Under the pieces are notes generated by a model. It was not told the origin of the DNA, made no database searches, and worked only from the letters and a program-made list of their open reading frames with translations. 52,022 nt of DNA, taken from CAZABP01 sp964483245 (GTDB lineage: Bacteria; Planctomycetota; UBA1135; UBA2386). The number at the start of each line of letters is the position of its first letter. Positions within the stretch are counted from its first letter, which is position 1. This document shows, piece after piece, positions 24,479 through 34,508 of the stretch. Location of the stretch: positions 1-52,022 of the forward strand of contig CAZABP010000034.1 in NCBI GenBank assembly GCA_964483245.1, given 5' to 3'. The position numbers and the translations under genes were made by a program.

Positions 24479-26080
24479 TCAGCGGACCGGCAGCACCAGC
24501 CGCGAGCCGTCCGGCCCGAGGTGCAGCGTCACGCGCAGCGGTCGGGCCGGGTCCGCGCCGGCGGCGGCCCGCGGCGGGTTGCGCTCGAACCGCGGCCAGT
24601 TCGCCGAGCCGACGTGCAGGCGGAGCACATGGCCGGGCAGCAGCGTGTAGGCGATCGGCGGCAGCGTCACGGTCAGCGAGAGCGGCTCCCCAGGGGTCAC
24701 GTCGGTCGGACGCGCCGTCGATTCGCGCAGGCTCGCGCGGTGGATGCCGTCCTGGATCAGCGTCGCGCGTCCGCTGGGATCGACGTCGCACAGCCAGACC
24801 GCGAAATCGGCGTCGTCGCCATCGATCGTCGCCGTCAGCTCGGCGCGCACGCTGCCGGTGATCCGTAGCCAATCGGTCAGCTTCGCCGTCGTGAACGTCG
24901 CGACGTCGTCGCGCGTGGCGAGCTCGCCGTGGTCCTTCGGTCCGACCGGCAGCGGCGGCAGGTTCGCCCCGCCGAGCGTCGGCGCCGGTCGCGCCGGGTC
25001 GTGGGTCCATTGCGCGCTGGTCGCAGTCTGCGGTGGCGCCGGTTGCAGCAGGTCATCGCCGGCGAGGAACCACGTGGCGTCGCGCGTCGCCACGCCGGGC
25101 AACGTGTCGCCGTCGATCCACGCGTCCTCACCGCATGCGAACCAGCGGAGTCGCGGCAGCGGCTGCTCCGGTTGGATGCCGCGCAACCACTGGTCGAAGA
25201 ACTGCCGCGTCCAGCGCGCGGCTTCCCCGGCGGCGGCTGCGAACTCGAGGTCCCCCTGGCGCGCGCGGTCGATCGAGACGTGGTCCCACGGCCCGATCAA
25301 CAGGTGGCTGTGCGCGCGCGTCGCGTCGCCACCTTCTGCGCGCAGGCTCGCGAAGCTGTCGAGGATCTCCTGCGGGAACAGGTCCCACCAGCCGGTGATC
25401 AGCAACACCGGGACCTGGATGTCGCGCGGACGGATCACGTTCTCGGCAACGCGCCACGCGACGGCGCCGGAGTGCGGAAACCGGCGCACGGCGGCGAGCG
25501 GGCCGAAGCCGAGGCGCGTCAGCGACTGCACGTGCGACTCGAGCAGCACACCGCCGCGGTAGAAGCTCGTGTAGCCGTGATTCGTCGCGGCGATCAGCGG
25601 AACGGCACAGACCAGATGCGGCGGCTGCTTCGCCGCGGTCGCGAACTGTTGGTGGCCGAGCGCGCTGCCGCCGTAGGTGCCGACCTTGCCGGTGCACCAG
25701 TCCTGCGCCGCGACCCACTCGACGCAGTCGTAGCCGTCGTTGCCGCGGTTGGGGCGGCGGATCCCCTGCGCCGCGTCGCGGGAGCCGAAGAAGCCGCGCC
25801 AGTCGACGACGACGATCGCGTAGTGCTCGCGGTCGAGCGCCGCCCCCATCGCGCCGCGCGCGCCGCGCGTGACCGCGGCCATCAGCCGGCGGTTGTACGG
25901 AGTCTGGATCAGGATCGCCGGCCACGGGCCGTCGGCTTCGGGGAGCCAGAAGGTCGCGGCGAGGGACTTGCCGTCGCGCATCGGGATCTCGACGTCGCGC
26001 TGCGAGCGGACGGTCGGCGCCAGCGCGAGTGGACAGAGCAGCGAGAGCAGGCAGTGGCGGAGATGGAGCGGGAGGCGCAT
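24479..26080 (-). CDS. Exported CocE/NonD-family alpha/beta hydrolase (X-Pro dipeptidyl-peptidase S15-like)
   Basis: The 533-residue enzyme has a signal peptide and the S15/CocE fold. The nucleophile is Ser139 in TYGGSALGHQQ, the acid Asp233 in ITGWWDLFPQE and the base His267 in IGPWDHVSI. A C-terminal jelly-roll domain (from about residue 330) carries LPPIAYTLLPGHVLRLHVGSANWPRFERNP, typical of the family. Relatives hydrolyse esters, amides or X-Pro peptides; the substrate is not predictable. The ATG at 26080 is chosen because it begins the signal peptide. It is divergent from the secreted gene at 26220 and reads into the ECF operon promoter. Confidence 0.9.
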   Translation of the reverse strand: MRLPLHLRHCLLSLLCPLALAPTVRSQRDVEIPMRDGKSLAATFWLPEADGPWPAILIQTPYNRRLMAAVTRGARGAMGAALDREHYAIVVVDWRGFFGSRDAAQGIRRPNRGNDGYDCVEWVAAQDWCTGKVGTYGGSALGHQQFATAAKQPPHLVCAVPLIAATNHGYTSFYRGGVLLESHVQSLTRLGFGPLAAVRRFPHSGAVAWRVAENVIRPRDIQVPVLLITGWWDLFPQEILDSFASLRAEGGDATRAHSHLLIGPWDHVSIDRARQGDLEFAAAAGEAARWTRQFFDQWLRGIQPEQPLPRLRWFACGEDAWIDGDTLPGVATRDATWFLAGDDLLQPAPPQTATSAQWTHDPARPAPTLGGANLPPLPVGPKDHGELATRDDVATFTTAKLTDWLRITGSVRAELTATIDGDDADFAVWLCDVDPSGRATLIQDGIHRASLRESTARPTDVTPGEPLSLTVTLPPIAYTLLPGHVLRLHVGSANWPRFERNPPRAAAGADPARPLRVTLHLGPDGSRLVLPVR

Positions 26081-26219
26081 GTGGGCAACGTTGCCGCGCG
26101 GGAGCGGGGCTTCGTCGCGCCGGCATGTCCCGAGTTTGCGTGGAACGCCGGGATTCCGTTCCGGTCGTCGCGCGGGCGGCCGCTGGAGCAGGTGAACCTG
26201 AAACCCACGGAGCATTCCG

Positions 26220-27386
26220 ATGAAGATCCGATTCCTGAGCACTCTGTTCCTCTCCCTGATTGCCCTCGAGAGCGGCGCGGCCGCGCAGGGCAACAAGATC
26301 CTGTTCAGCTTCCACGGTGGGCCGACCACCGGGAAGGACAGCACTGGTGGCGGCTCGCTCGTCGGCGTCACGCTCGGCGGCCACGGCAGCACGATCGTGT
26401 CGCCGGGTGCCGGCGCCACCAACGAGCAGGTCGCCGACCAGATCGACGCGGCGCTGAAGGCGAAGGGCTACACGACCGCACGCCCGAACAAGAACGAGGT
26501 GTGTGTCCAGACCGGTCCCGGCGGCAAGCCGCTGACGACCGGCGGCGGTATCGGTGACACCGACACCGGCCTCGGCGGGATCAACGTCAAGGTCAAGAAG
26601 CCGGTCGTCCCCGCCCCGGCGGTCAAGCCGGCTGGCGTCGCGATCCCGAAGTTCGTGCCGAAGCTGCGGGCGGCGGTCGGCGGGATCCTGCGCTGGCTGA
26701 TCGACATCGTCGATCCGCAAGGCAACCGGCGGCAGCAGCAGTTGCAGCTGCCGTTCCAGCAGGGGGACACGACGGACCAGTTGAACCAGCGGTTGCAGCA
26801 GATGCTGCAGCAGGGCGGGTTCTGGTTCGGGACCTGCTACTACCCCGACCTGCTGCGGCCGGCCGGGCTCGTCGAGTGTTGGCAGCTCGATCGGATGCGC
26901 GATGGCTCGCGCATCGACCACGTCGTGATGCTCGGCGAGGCCCCGATCGAGATCCTGCCGATGCAGCTGCAGGGCGGCGCGACGCCGGTGTTCGGCGCCG
27001 TCGACTACGGGACCGGCTTCGGCCCGGGCCTGCCGTTCGCACCTTGGATCCGGCCGGGGATCAACCCGCCGCAGATCGGCTCGTTCTTCGACGTGTTCGT
27101 CGAGGTCGGCATGCCGAACGTGCTCGGCGGGCTGCTGATCAGCGGCAACAAGGCGGAGATGCACCTGCCGTTCCTCGGGCCGGACGCCTGGCTGCTGGTC
27201 GACCCGCTGGGGCCGACGCTGTGGCTACCGGCGCAGTCGGACATGTTCGGGGTCATGCCGCTGCGGACTCCGATCCCGCCGAACCCCAACCTGGCCGGCC
27301 TCGAACTCGCGTGGCAGGCGATTGCGGTGGACCCCAAGGGCGGGCTCGCGCTGTCGAGCGGCCTGACGACGGTCGTCGGCAAGTGA
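26220..27386 (+). CDS. Secreted protein of unknown function, planctomycete-type
   Basis: The 388-residue product has a signal peptide (cleavage probably at GAAAQ) and no other membrane helix. Residues 25-120 are glycine-rich and resemble a repeat (GGSLVGVTLGGHGS, IVSPGAGATNEQV). The C-terminal half, ending with LAGLELAWQAIAVDP and LALSSGLTTVVG, matches the closing pattern of secreted planctomycete proteins whose last domain seems to act at the cell surface. A GGAG Shine-Dalgarno lies 8 bases before the ATG. No catalytic motif is visible. Two strong hairpins follow the gene. Confidence 0.75.
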   Translation: MKIRFLSTLFLSLIALESGAAAQGNKILFSFHGGPTTGKDSTGGGSLVGVTLGGHGSTIVSPGAGATNEQVADQIDAALKAKGYTTARPNKNEVCVQTGPGGKPLTTGGGIGDTDTGLGGINVKVKKPVVPAPAVKPAGVAIPKFVPKLRAAVGGILRWLIDIVDPQGNRRQQQLQLPFQQGDTTDQLNQRLQQMLQQGGFWFGTCYYPDLLRPAGLVECWQLDRMRDGSRIDHVVMLGEAPIEILPMQLQGGATPVFGAVDYGTGFGPGLPFAPWIRPGINPPQIGSFFDVFVEVGMPNVLGGLLISGNKAEMHLPFLGPDAWLLVDPLGPTLWLPAQSDMFGVMPLRTPIPPNPNLAGLELAWQAIAVDPKGGLALSSGLTTVVGK

Positions 27387-27395
27387 AGGAGAGGC

Positions 27396-27462
27396 GGGCC
27401 CGGGCGTGACGCCGCGGGCCCGGATCGCCGACCACGCCTCGCCGCGGGAAGTTCCCGCGGCG
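27396..27462 (+). terminator. Tandem hairpins after the secreted gene
   Basis: GGGCCCGGGCG and CGCCGCGGGCCC form a stem with one bulged base and a 3-base loop near 27396-27422. CGCCGCGGGAA and TTCCCGCGGCG form a perfect 11-bp stem with a single-base centre at 27440-27462. They end 51 bases before the next gene. No T-run follows, so they may block exonuclease rather than terminate. Confidence 0.45.
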
Positions 27463-27513
27463 GGGCGCTAACGCGTACGGGAGCATGGCGTCTGTGCGGC
27501 CGAGGTGATCCCG

Positions 27514-28050
27514 ATGCGAAAGAGACTGCTGGCTCCTGCCGCTGCGGCGGCAATCCTGTTCTGCGCGAACTTCGAACTCCCGGCGCCCCCCGTCGCCGCG
27601 GCTGCCGGCCCCGGCGGGGTCATCGCCGCCATCGAGGAGATGCTCGCCGCGATGGATCGTGGTGACCGCGCTGCCGTGGCGGCGCTGCTCGTCGCGTCGC
27701 CGCACGACTACACGGTGGCGTACGGCAAGGATGGGAAACCCCAGCATCATCAGAAGGACGGTGCCGAAGCGAGCGTGGACGTGCAGATGGTCCGCGACCC
27801 GCTGCTCGAGCAGCTGACGAAGACCAAGGATGCTGCGAAGGGGACCGTCCGCCACCGGATCCGCGCCATCCGCGCCAACTGCCCGGCCGAGGACTGCAGC
27901 TACGGTCTCGTCGAGTTCGACCGGATCCGCAACGAGGGAGACGCGGAGCAGGTGACGCCGATGTCCGCCACCGTGCTGACGCGCTACGACCGCAAGCTGC
28001 AGCGGATGCGGGTCTTCCTGTGGCACGCAGCGGAAACCCGCGGGGTCTGA
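27514..28050 (+). CDS. Exported NTF2/SnoaL-like domain protein
   Basis: The 178-residue product has a signal peptide followed by a domain with IEEMLAAMDRGDRAAVAALL, the opening helix pattern of NTF2/SnoaL-like (DUF4440-type) folds. These bind small ligands or act as accessory subunits. The ATG at 27514 is preferred over GTG 27505 because GAGG at 27502-27505 gives proper spacing to it. Its last codons and stop fall inside the hairpin repeat at 28042, so the C-terminus RGV is made by the repeat. Function unknown. Confidence 0.68.
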   Translation: MRKRLLAPAAAAAILFCANFELPAPPVAAAAGPGGVIAAIEEMLAAMDRGDRAAVAALLVASPHDYTVAYGKDGKPQHHQKDGAEASVDVQMVRDPLLEQLTKTKDAAKGTVRHRIRAIRANCPAEDCSYGLVEFDRIRNEGDAEQVTPMSATVLTRYDRKLQRMRVFLWHAAETRGV

Positions 28051-28076
28051 CCCCGAAAGTCGCGCCATTCTGTCAG
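28042..28076 (+). repeat. REP-like hairpin repeat, unit A
   Basis: The unit is GGGGTCTGACCCC followed by GAAAGTCGCGCCATTCTGTCAG. Its head is a palindrome and it supplies the TGA stop of the 27514 gene. Unit B is a near copy 62 bases on, unit D (39181) repeats the first 26 bases exactly in the other orientation, and unit C (29641) is a diverged pair. Family form and location at gene ends suggest REP-type elements. Confidence 0.75.
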
Positions 28077-28103
28077 GCCGCCCTGCTGCGAAGCGAGACT
28101 CGA

Positions 28104-28138
28104 GGGGTCTGACCCCAAAGGTCGCGCCATTCTGTCAG
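28104..28138 (+). repeat. REP-like hairpin repeat, unit B
   Basis: The unit starts GGGGTCTGACCCCAAAGG and continues GTCGCGCCATTCTGTCAG as in unit A, differing at a few bases. It sits between converging genes; the minus-strand gene that follows also ends on the same GGGGTCTGA string at 28148. A hairpin forms on either strand and may end both transcripts. Confidence 0.75.
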
Positions 28139-28147
28139 ATCGCTCGA

Positions 28148-29581
28148 TCAGACCCCGAGCAGTTCGAGCAGGCGCTGTGCGGTCAGGTCCTGCGGGTTCC
28201 ACCGGATCCGCGCGTGCCTCGTTCCGGCCTCGTGCTCGATGCGTAGCGCGTCGAGGTGCGGGGCGAGCGCGGTGCCGGCGCGGCCGGTGAGCAGCGGAAG
28301 GAGCTGCCGCAGCTCGGCCCGGTCGAACCGCTCGAGGATCGCGGACAGGGCATCTTCGCTGTGTGTCGCGAGTTCGACGTCGAGTGAGATCGGTCCGCTG
28401 AGGCCGAGCGAGAGCTGGAGCTGCGCGAGGCCGAGCTGCTCCGGCAGGCGTGCGTCGAGCTGCAGCGCGCGTTCGCCGGCGAACGGCTGCGCAACGGCGG
28501 CAGCGCGCTCCGCTCCGAGCCGGGGACCGTCGGTACCGAAGTCGAGCAGGATGCGCGTCCGCGTGACGACGATCTGCGTCCCCTCGAGCTCGGTCCGTAG
28601 CGTGCCATCCGCGAACGCGACCTCGGCGCCGAGCGCACGCAGCCCTGCCGCCATCGGTTCCGGCTCGAACTCCCCTTCGATCGACGCCCAGAAGTGCGGC
28701 ATCGGGATCCGCTCCGGGTCGGTCATCGCGACGACGACGCGCAGGATCCGCATCTGGCCGAACCGGCGTGTGATCTCGTACGGCACCTCGCCCGGGAGAT
28801 CTGCGAGCGTCTGCCCGCCAGCGAGCGCGGTGTTCGAAACCACGCCCCCGGCCATCGCCAGGACCTGCCGCGTCACCATGACTCCGGCGATCCGCGCGAG
28901 TTCTGCGAGGCCGCGCAGCGGGTCCATCCGGCGCGTGTCGACGACCAGCAGCATCGCAGTCCTGGCCGGCGCCTCTGCGAGCACGCTCGCGAGCTGCGGC
29001 AGCTCGGTGCGCGGCGCCGCGAGCTCGCTGCCGACGAGGCCGACGAGCTCCTCCTGCGCCGCGCGGCGCAGCCACGGATCCGCCTGCTCGTCACGCGTGA
29101 GCGCGGTCAGCGCCTGCTGCACCGGATCCTGCGGCACAGTGCGCGCGAGCCGGACCGCCAGCAGGCGATCGAGCTCGGCGCGGCGCTGCAGTGCTGGATT
29201 GTCGTGGCGCGGCGGTTCGGCGATCCGCCGCGCGATCGCTTCGGCATCGAGGCCGAGCCCGAGCTTGCGGAAGTGGTATCGCGCGTCCGTCGCGGACAGC
29301 AGATCCCGCGGACCGGACAGCAACAGCGTCGCGTAGCCCAGCGCGCCCAGGTTCGCGAAGCTGCCGGCGAAGCTGTCCCGGTTCTGGTCGAACACGAGCC
29401 ACGGCACCTCGGTGTCACCTCCCGCCGCGGCGTTCGGCAGCACACCGAGCCGCCCCTGCGCGTCGACCGACCAGGTCGTGTCGTAGAGCAAGCCCGCGTT
29501 CGCCTCGACCGGCTGCTGCGCGGCGAGCGACGCAGTGATTGTGATGGCGAGGATCCAGTGGACAGGCGGGTGCTCAGGCAT
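28148..29581 (-). CDS. Exported protein of unknown function
   Basis: The 477-residue protein begins with a signal peptide (cleavage probably at ASLAAQQP) and has no further membrane helix. Residues 30-110 read like a surrogate-substrate loop (YDTTWSVDAQGRLG, FDQNRDSFAGSFANLGALGYATLLL). The middle is helical with many leucines, and the end is mixed alpha/beta. I recognise no family. The ATG at 29581 is chosen for its signal peptide, with a second possible ATG 12 bases upstream. Its stop codon lies in a GGGGTCTGA string like that of the repeat family. Confidence 0.68.
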   Translation of the reverse strand: MPEHPPVHWILAITITASLAAQQPVEANAGLLYDTTWSVDAQGRLGVLPNAAAGGDTEVPWLVFDQNRDSFAGSFANLGALGYATLLLSGPRDLLSATDARYHFRKLGLGLDAEAIARRIAEPPRHDNPALQRRAELDRLLAVRLARTVPQDPVQQALTALTRDEQADPWLRRAAQEELVGLVGSELAAPRTELPQLASVLAEAPARTAMLLVVDTRRMDPLRGLAELARIAGVMVTRQVLAMAGGVVSNTALAGGQTLADLPGEVPYEITRRFGQMRILRVVVAMTDPERIPMPHFWASIEGEFEPEPMAAGLRALGAEVAFADGTLRTELEGTQIVVTRTRILLDFGTDGPRLGAERAAAVAQPFAGERALQLDARLPEQLGLAQLQLSLGLSGPISLDVELATHSEDALSAILERFDRAELRQLLPLLTGRAGTALAPHLDALRIEHEAGTRHARIRWNPQDLTAQRLLELLGV

Positions 29582-29640
29582 GGTGGAGCGCATCGTGCTG
29601 CGAAGGAACGGCCACCTTCCCGCCCCGTTCAATCCGACTC

Positions 29641-29701
29641 GTCTGACGACAAAGGTCGCGCCAATTTGTCAGGTGACATGGCACGAAAGGGGTCAGACCC
29701 C
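29641..29701. repeat. REP-like hairpin repeat, inverted pair (unit C)
   Basis: A diverged forward copy (TCTGACGACAAAGGTCGCGCC to TTTGTCAG, 29642-29672) meets a reversed copy ending in AAAGGGGTCAGACCCC (29673-29701). The head-to-head pair resembles a bacterial interspersed mosaic element. It lies between the start of the 28148-29581 gene and the stop of the carboxylase subunit. Confidence 0.65.
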
Positions 29702-29708
29702 AATCGTG

Positions 29709-31319
<1,611 letters not shown>

Positions 31320-31396
31320 GGCCGGCAGAACGAACAGGGTCGATCCGGCGCAGGCAAGGATCGCGCGCGGACCCCGTCGATCGGATGATCCGGCGC

Positions 31397-32125
31397 ATGC
31401 AGGAACCGGAGCCGGACACCCCGAAGACGCGACCCGACGGCATGAAGCGCGACTGGAACGCGCGCGCGCGCCAGAACGCGCGCTGGTTCATCGCGACGTC
31501 GGTCGCCGGGTCCGAGCCGGAGTTCGATGCATCCGGTGCGCGCGACGTCCGCCTGTTCTTCGACCAGCTCGAGCACCTGCTGCAGCCGGACCGCGTGGTG
31601 CTCGACATCGGCTGCGGCATCGGGCGCATGGACCGGCACATCGCGCCGCGCGTGCGCAGCCTGACCGGCATCGACGTCTCCGGCGAGATGGTCGCACGCG
31701 CGCGCGAGCGGCTCGCCGACCTCGGCAATGTCCGGTTCGTCGAAGGGGACGGCAGGACGCTGGCGCCGCTGGCGGACCGCAGCTTCGACCTGGTGTTCTC
31801 GCACATCGTGTTCCAGCACGTGCCGCGCGCCGTCAGCACGTCGTACTTCGCGGAAGCGTTCCGCGTGCTGCGGCCGGGCGGGACGTTCCTGTTCCAGATG
31901 CCTGGCGTCGGGCCGGGCACGCCGCCGGATCCGCCGGAGCAGGATTCGTTCGAGATGCGCTTTTGGGACGAGCAGGACCTGCGCGCGCGGCTCGTCGCGG
32001 CGGGCTTCCACTGGCGCGGCTGCCGGCGGTTCCCGGCCGGCGACGAGCAGCTGCGATTCGAACAGTTGCGCGTGCATTGCGAGCGGTCACCGGAATCCGA
32101 CCCAGGATCCGATGCGGAACCGTAG
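31397..32125 (+). CDS. Class I SAM-dependent methyltransferase
   Basis: The 242-residue protein has the methyltransferase core VVLDIGCGIGRMDRHIAP (motif I), ARARERLADLG, and FDLVFSHIVFQHVPRAV, typical of Methyltransf_11/25. The segment MKRDWNARARQNARWFIA, which recurs at the front of many such enzymes, is a common start of the family. Three in-frame ATG codons (31385, 31397 and 31442) exist and no Shine-Dalgarno decides between them. It opens 77 bp from the divergent carboxylase subunit. Substrate unknown. Confidence 0.82.
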   Translation: MQEPEPDTPKTRPDGMKRDWNARARQNARWFIATSVAGSEPEFDASGARDVRLFFDQLEHLLQPDRVVLDIGCGIGRMDRHIAPRVRSLTGIDVSGEMVARARERLADLGNVRFVEGDGRTLAPLADRSFDLVFSHIVFQHVPRAVSTSYFAEAFRVLRPGGTFLFQMPGVGPGTPPDPPEQDSFEMRFWDEQDLRARLVAAGFHWRGCRRFPAGDEQLRFEQLRVHCERSPESDPGSDAEP

Positions 32126-32149
32126 GCGCCTCCCGCGCACAGATCCTGC

Positions 32150-32485
32150 ATGCTGCGTTTCTGTTGTTCGTTGTCCCTGATCCTGTTCCCGCTCACGAGC
32201 CCGCGCGACTGTCCGCACGAAGGCTCCGTGCCGGTGGCGGCGACCTGCGAGCCGGGCCCGCCGCTCGGCTGCGCGTATGCACCGGCCGCGCCGGCGTGGC
32301 ACCTATGGACGCCAGCGCACCGCGCGCCGGCGCCGCAGCGCGACCACCGGCCCGGCGACGCGCGCGTGCTGCCGCGCCTGTTCATGCGTTACCGCTGCAC
32401 CGGGTTGCGGCTGCTGCCGTTGGTCCCGCTCGAAGCTCGCGCTCTCGGACACGTCATGGATGTCGCTGCGCGGCCGTGTCGCTAG
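32150..32485 (+). CDS. Small predicted exported protein
   Basis: This 111-residue frame begins with MLRFCCSLSLILFPLTSP, a plausible secretion signal, and then has a proline- and alanine-rich body with several cysteines. It lies 24 bp after the methyltransferase and 37 bp before the haem-binding protein on the same strand, which supports it being real. There is no recognised domain, and long frames by chance are common at this GC content, so confidence is low. Confidence 0.42.
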   Translation: MLRFCCSLSLILFPLTSPRDCPHEGSVPVAATCEPGPPLGCAYAPAAPAWHLWTPAHRAPAPQRDHRPGDARVLPRLFMRYRCTGLRLLPLVPLEARALGHVMDVAARPCR

Positions 32486-32522
32486 CTGGCAGTACCTCCG
32501 GCTGCTGCGCGAAAATGCAATC

Positions 32523-32999
32523 ATGACCAACGCTTCCTCCCGTCCTCCCGGCCGCTGGGGTCGTCGGCTGCGGCGCGGACTCCTGTTCACGGCGATCCTG
32601 TTCGGCGCGATCCAGTTCGTTCCGTACGGACGCGAGCACGGCAATCCGCCGACGCGCGTGGAACCGACGTGGGACTCGCCGCGCACGCGCGAACTCGCGC
32701 AGCGTGCCTGCTTCGACTGCCACAGCAACGAAACTGTCTGGCCGTGGTACTCGTCCGTCGCACCAGTCTCCTGGCTCGTGCAGCGGGATGTGGACCATGG
32801 CCGCAAGCAGCTCAACTTCTCGGAGTGGGATCGCCCGCAGGAGGAGGCAGACGAAGCCGCCGAAGCCGTCGAGAACGGCGAGATGCCGCTGGCGAGCTAC
32901 CTGTGGACGCATCCGGACGCGAAGCTGACGGAGCAGGAGCGCAGCGACCTGATCGCCGGACTCGCGGCGACGACTGGCCGCCGTCGCGAGCGGCGGTGA
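32523..32999 (+). CDS. Haem-binding domain protein (single CxxCH)
   Basis: The 158-residue protein has a membrane helix (residues 18-34) and a c-type haem site CFDCH (63-67), followed by WPWYSSVAPVSWLVQRDVDHGRKQLNFSEW. This arrangement matches the haem-binding domain family PF14376, often found with cytochromes and periplasmic redox proteins. It starts at ATG 32523 and its TGA overlaps the GTG of the epimerase gene. It probably faces the periplasm anchored by its N-terminal helix. Its redox partner is not apparent in the window. Confidence 0.88.
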   Translation: MTNASSRPPGRWGRRLRRGLLFTAILFGAIQFVPYGREHGNPPTRVEPTWDSPRTRELAQRACFDCHSNETVWPWYSSVAPVSWLVQRDVDHGRKQLNFSEWDRPQEEADEAAEAVENGEMPLASYLWTHPDAKLTEQERSDLIAGLAATTGRRRERR

Positions 33000-33964
33000 T
33001 CCTCGTCACCGGCGCGACCGGATTCGTCGGCAGCGCGCTGCTGCCGCAGCTCGCCGGGCGCGGCGCGCGGCTCCGCTGCCTGCTGCGCCCGAGCAGCGAT
33101 CCGGCGCTGCTGCGCGGCGTCCCCTGCGAGGTCGTGACTGCGGAACTCGACGATGAACCCGCGCTGCGTGACGCCTTGCGCGGCGTCGAGACCGTGTTCC
33201 ATCTGGCCGCGCTGGTCTCGTTCCATGCTGCAGATCGCAGCGCGATGCAGCGCAGCAACGTCGAGGCGACGGCGCGGCTGGCCGCGCTGGCACGTGCGGC
33301 GCGCGTGCGCCGGTTCCTGCACATGTCGACGGTTGCGGCGGTCGGCTGGACGCGGGAGCCGGCGATCCTCGAGGAGAGCGTGCAGTTCTCGACGGCCGGG
33401 CTCGACGTGCCGTATGCGACCACCAAGCGTGCGGCCGAGGCGGCAGTCCTGCGCGAAGTCACGCGCGGACTCGACGCGGTCGTCGTCAATCCTTCGTCGA
33501 TGATCGGGCCGGGCGACCGCCGCAAGGGGGAAGGTTCGCTGCTCGACGCCGCCCGGCGCGGGCGCATCCCGTTCCTGCCACCCGGCGGGGTCGCGCTGAC
33601 CGACGTCCAGGACGTCGCTCGCGGGACCCTGCTGGCAGCCGAGCATGGGCGCTGCGGCGAGCGCTACATCCTCGGCGGCGAGAACCTGTACGGCGCGGAG
33701 CTGGTCCGTCTCCTGTGCGCGGAGGCCGGCACCCGCCCGCCGCGGCTCGCGCTGCCGGCGTGGGCTGCGCGCGCGGTCGGCGCGGCGGCGCGGGCCGTCG
33801 AGCGGGTCCGCCCGCTGCGCCCGCCGTTGACGGCGCAGATCCTGAGCCTCGCGCCGATGTTCTTCTGGTACTCGAGCGCGAAGGCGGCGCGCGAGCTCGG
33901 CTACACGCATGCGCCGGTCACCGGCGCCGTCCGCGCCGCACTCGCCGAGCTGCCGGCGCGCTGA
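32996..33964 (+). CDS. NAD(P)-dependent epimerase/reductase, HpnA/dihydroflavonol reductase-like
   Basis: The 322-residue extended SDR protein has TGATGFVG (5-12), catalytic Ser111 in HMSTVAAVG and the dyad VPYATTK with Tyr140 and Lys144. The C-terminal half with LGGENLYGAELVRLL and FWYSSAKAARELGYT is the pattern of HpnA-type hopanoid-associated epimerases and DFR-like reductases. The GTG at 32996 overlaps the haem protein stop as GTGA. No hopanoid genes are nearby, so the name is a family label only. Confidence 0.85.
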   Translation: MILVTGATGFVGSALLPQLAGRGARLRCLLRPSSDPALLRGVPCEVVTAELDDEPALRDALRGVETVFHLAALVSFHAADRSAMQRSNVEATARLAALARAARVRRFLHMSTVAAVGWTREPAILEESVQFSTAGLDVPYATTKRAAEAAVLREVTRGLDAVVVNPSSMIGPGDRRKGEGSLLDAARRGRIPFLPPGGVALTDVQDVARGTLLAAEHGRCGERYILGGENLYGAELVRLLCAEAGTRPPRLALPAWAARAVGAAARAVERVRPLRPPLTAQILSLAPMFFWYSSAKAARELGYTHAPVTGAVRAALAELPAR

Positions 33965-34037
33965 CCGGACCGCGAAAAAAAACTTCTGCGGCAGGGGAAC
34001 CCCGCGCGCATCCGCGGCACGGACATGCACCCCAACC

Positions 34038-34047
34038 AAGGAGGTGA
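34038..34047 (+). promoter_or_regulatory. Near-perfect Shine-Dalgarno of the 34050 gene
   Basis: AAGGAGGTGA at this position is a full complement to the usual 3' end of 16S rRNA, placed 5 bases (from GGAGG) before ATG 34050. It decides the start and suggests high expression. An A8 run lies upstream near 33975-33982. Confidence 0.8.
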
Positions 34048-34049
34048 CG

Positions 34050-34508
34050 ATGACTCGTCTTCCGTTCGCCGTCCTGCTCGCGCTGTCGTTCAGCGCGGTC
34101 GCGACGGCCCAAAACTGTCCGCATCAGGTCACGAAGAAGATCGATGCGAAGTTCGACCCGGCCAACGCGCCGGTCAATCCGTGCGGTTCCTCGCTGCTGA
34201 TCGAGATCAACGGGATCCGGATCGCGACGGCGGAGCCATTGCGCGGCTGCCCGAGCTCGATGGTGTTCTACCCCGCGCACGAGTCCTGGGAGTACCGCCC
34301 CGGCAGCAACACGTACGTGCGCTTCGAGAGCAACGAGCCGTGCAAGTTGATCCCGTTCACGTGTGCCGTGGCCGCACGCCTGCTGTTCATCCCGCTCAGC
34401 TACCACTGCATCATGGATGGCGAGGGGAAGAACACCGGCTGGGTCACCCACTACTCGATGGGCCCGTGCAGCGAGCTGCCGCGGCTCGAAACCGAGCCGA
34501 CGCGATGA
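34050..34508 (+). CDS. Secreted cysteine-rich protein of unknown function
   Basis: The 152-residue product begins with a signal peptide (cleavage probably before AQ of ATAQNCP). The mature protein has cysteines at the start and in CGSS, RGCPSS, EPCKLIPFTC, YHCIMD and GPCSEL, enough for several disulfides. The start is fixed by a strong Shine-Dalgarno 5 bases upstream. Its stop overlaps the ATG of the following gene. I recognise no family; the many cysteines suggest a secreted, disulfide-stabilised protein. Confidence 0.78.
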   Translation: MTRLPFAVLLALSFSAVATAQNCPHQVTKKIDAKFDPANAPVNPCGSSLLIEINGIRIATAEPLRGCPSSMVFYPAHESWEYRPGSNTYVRFESNEPCKLIPFTCAVAARLLFIPLSYHCIMDGEGKNTGWVTHYSMGPCSELPRLETEPTR

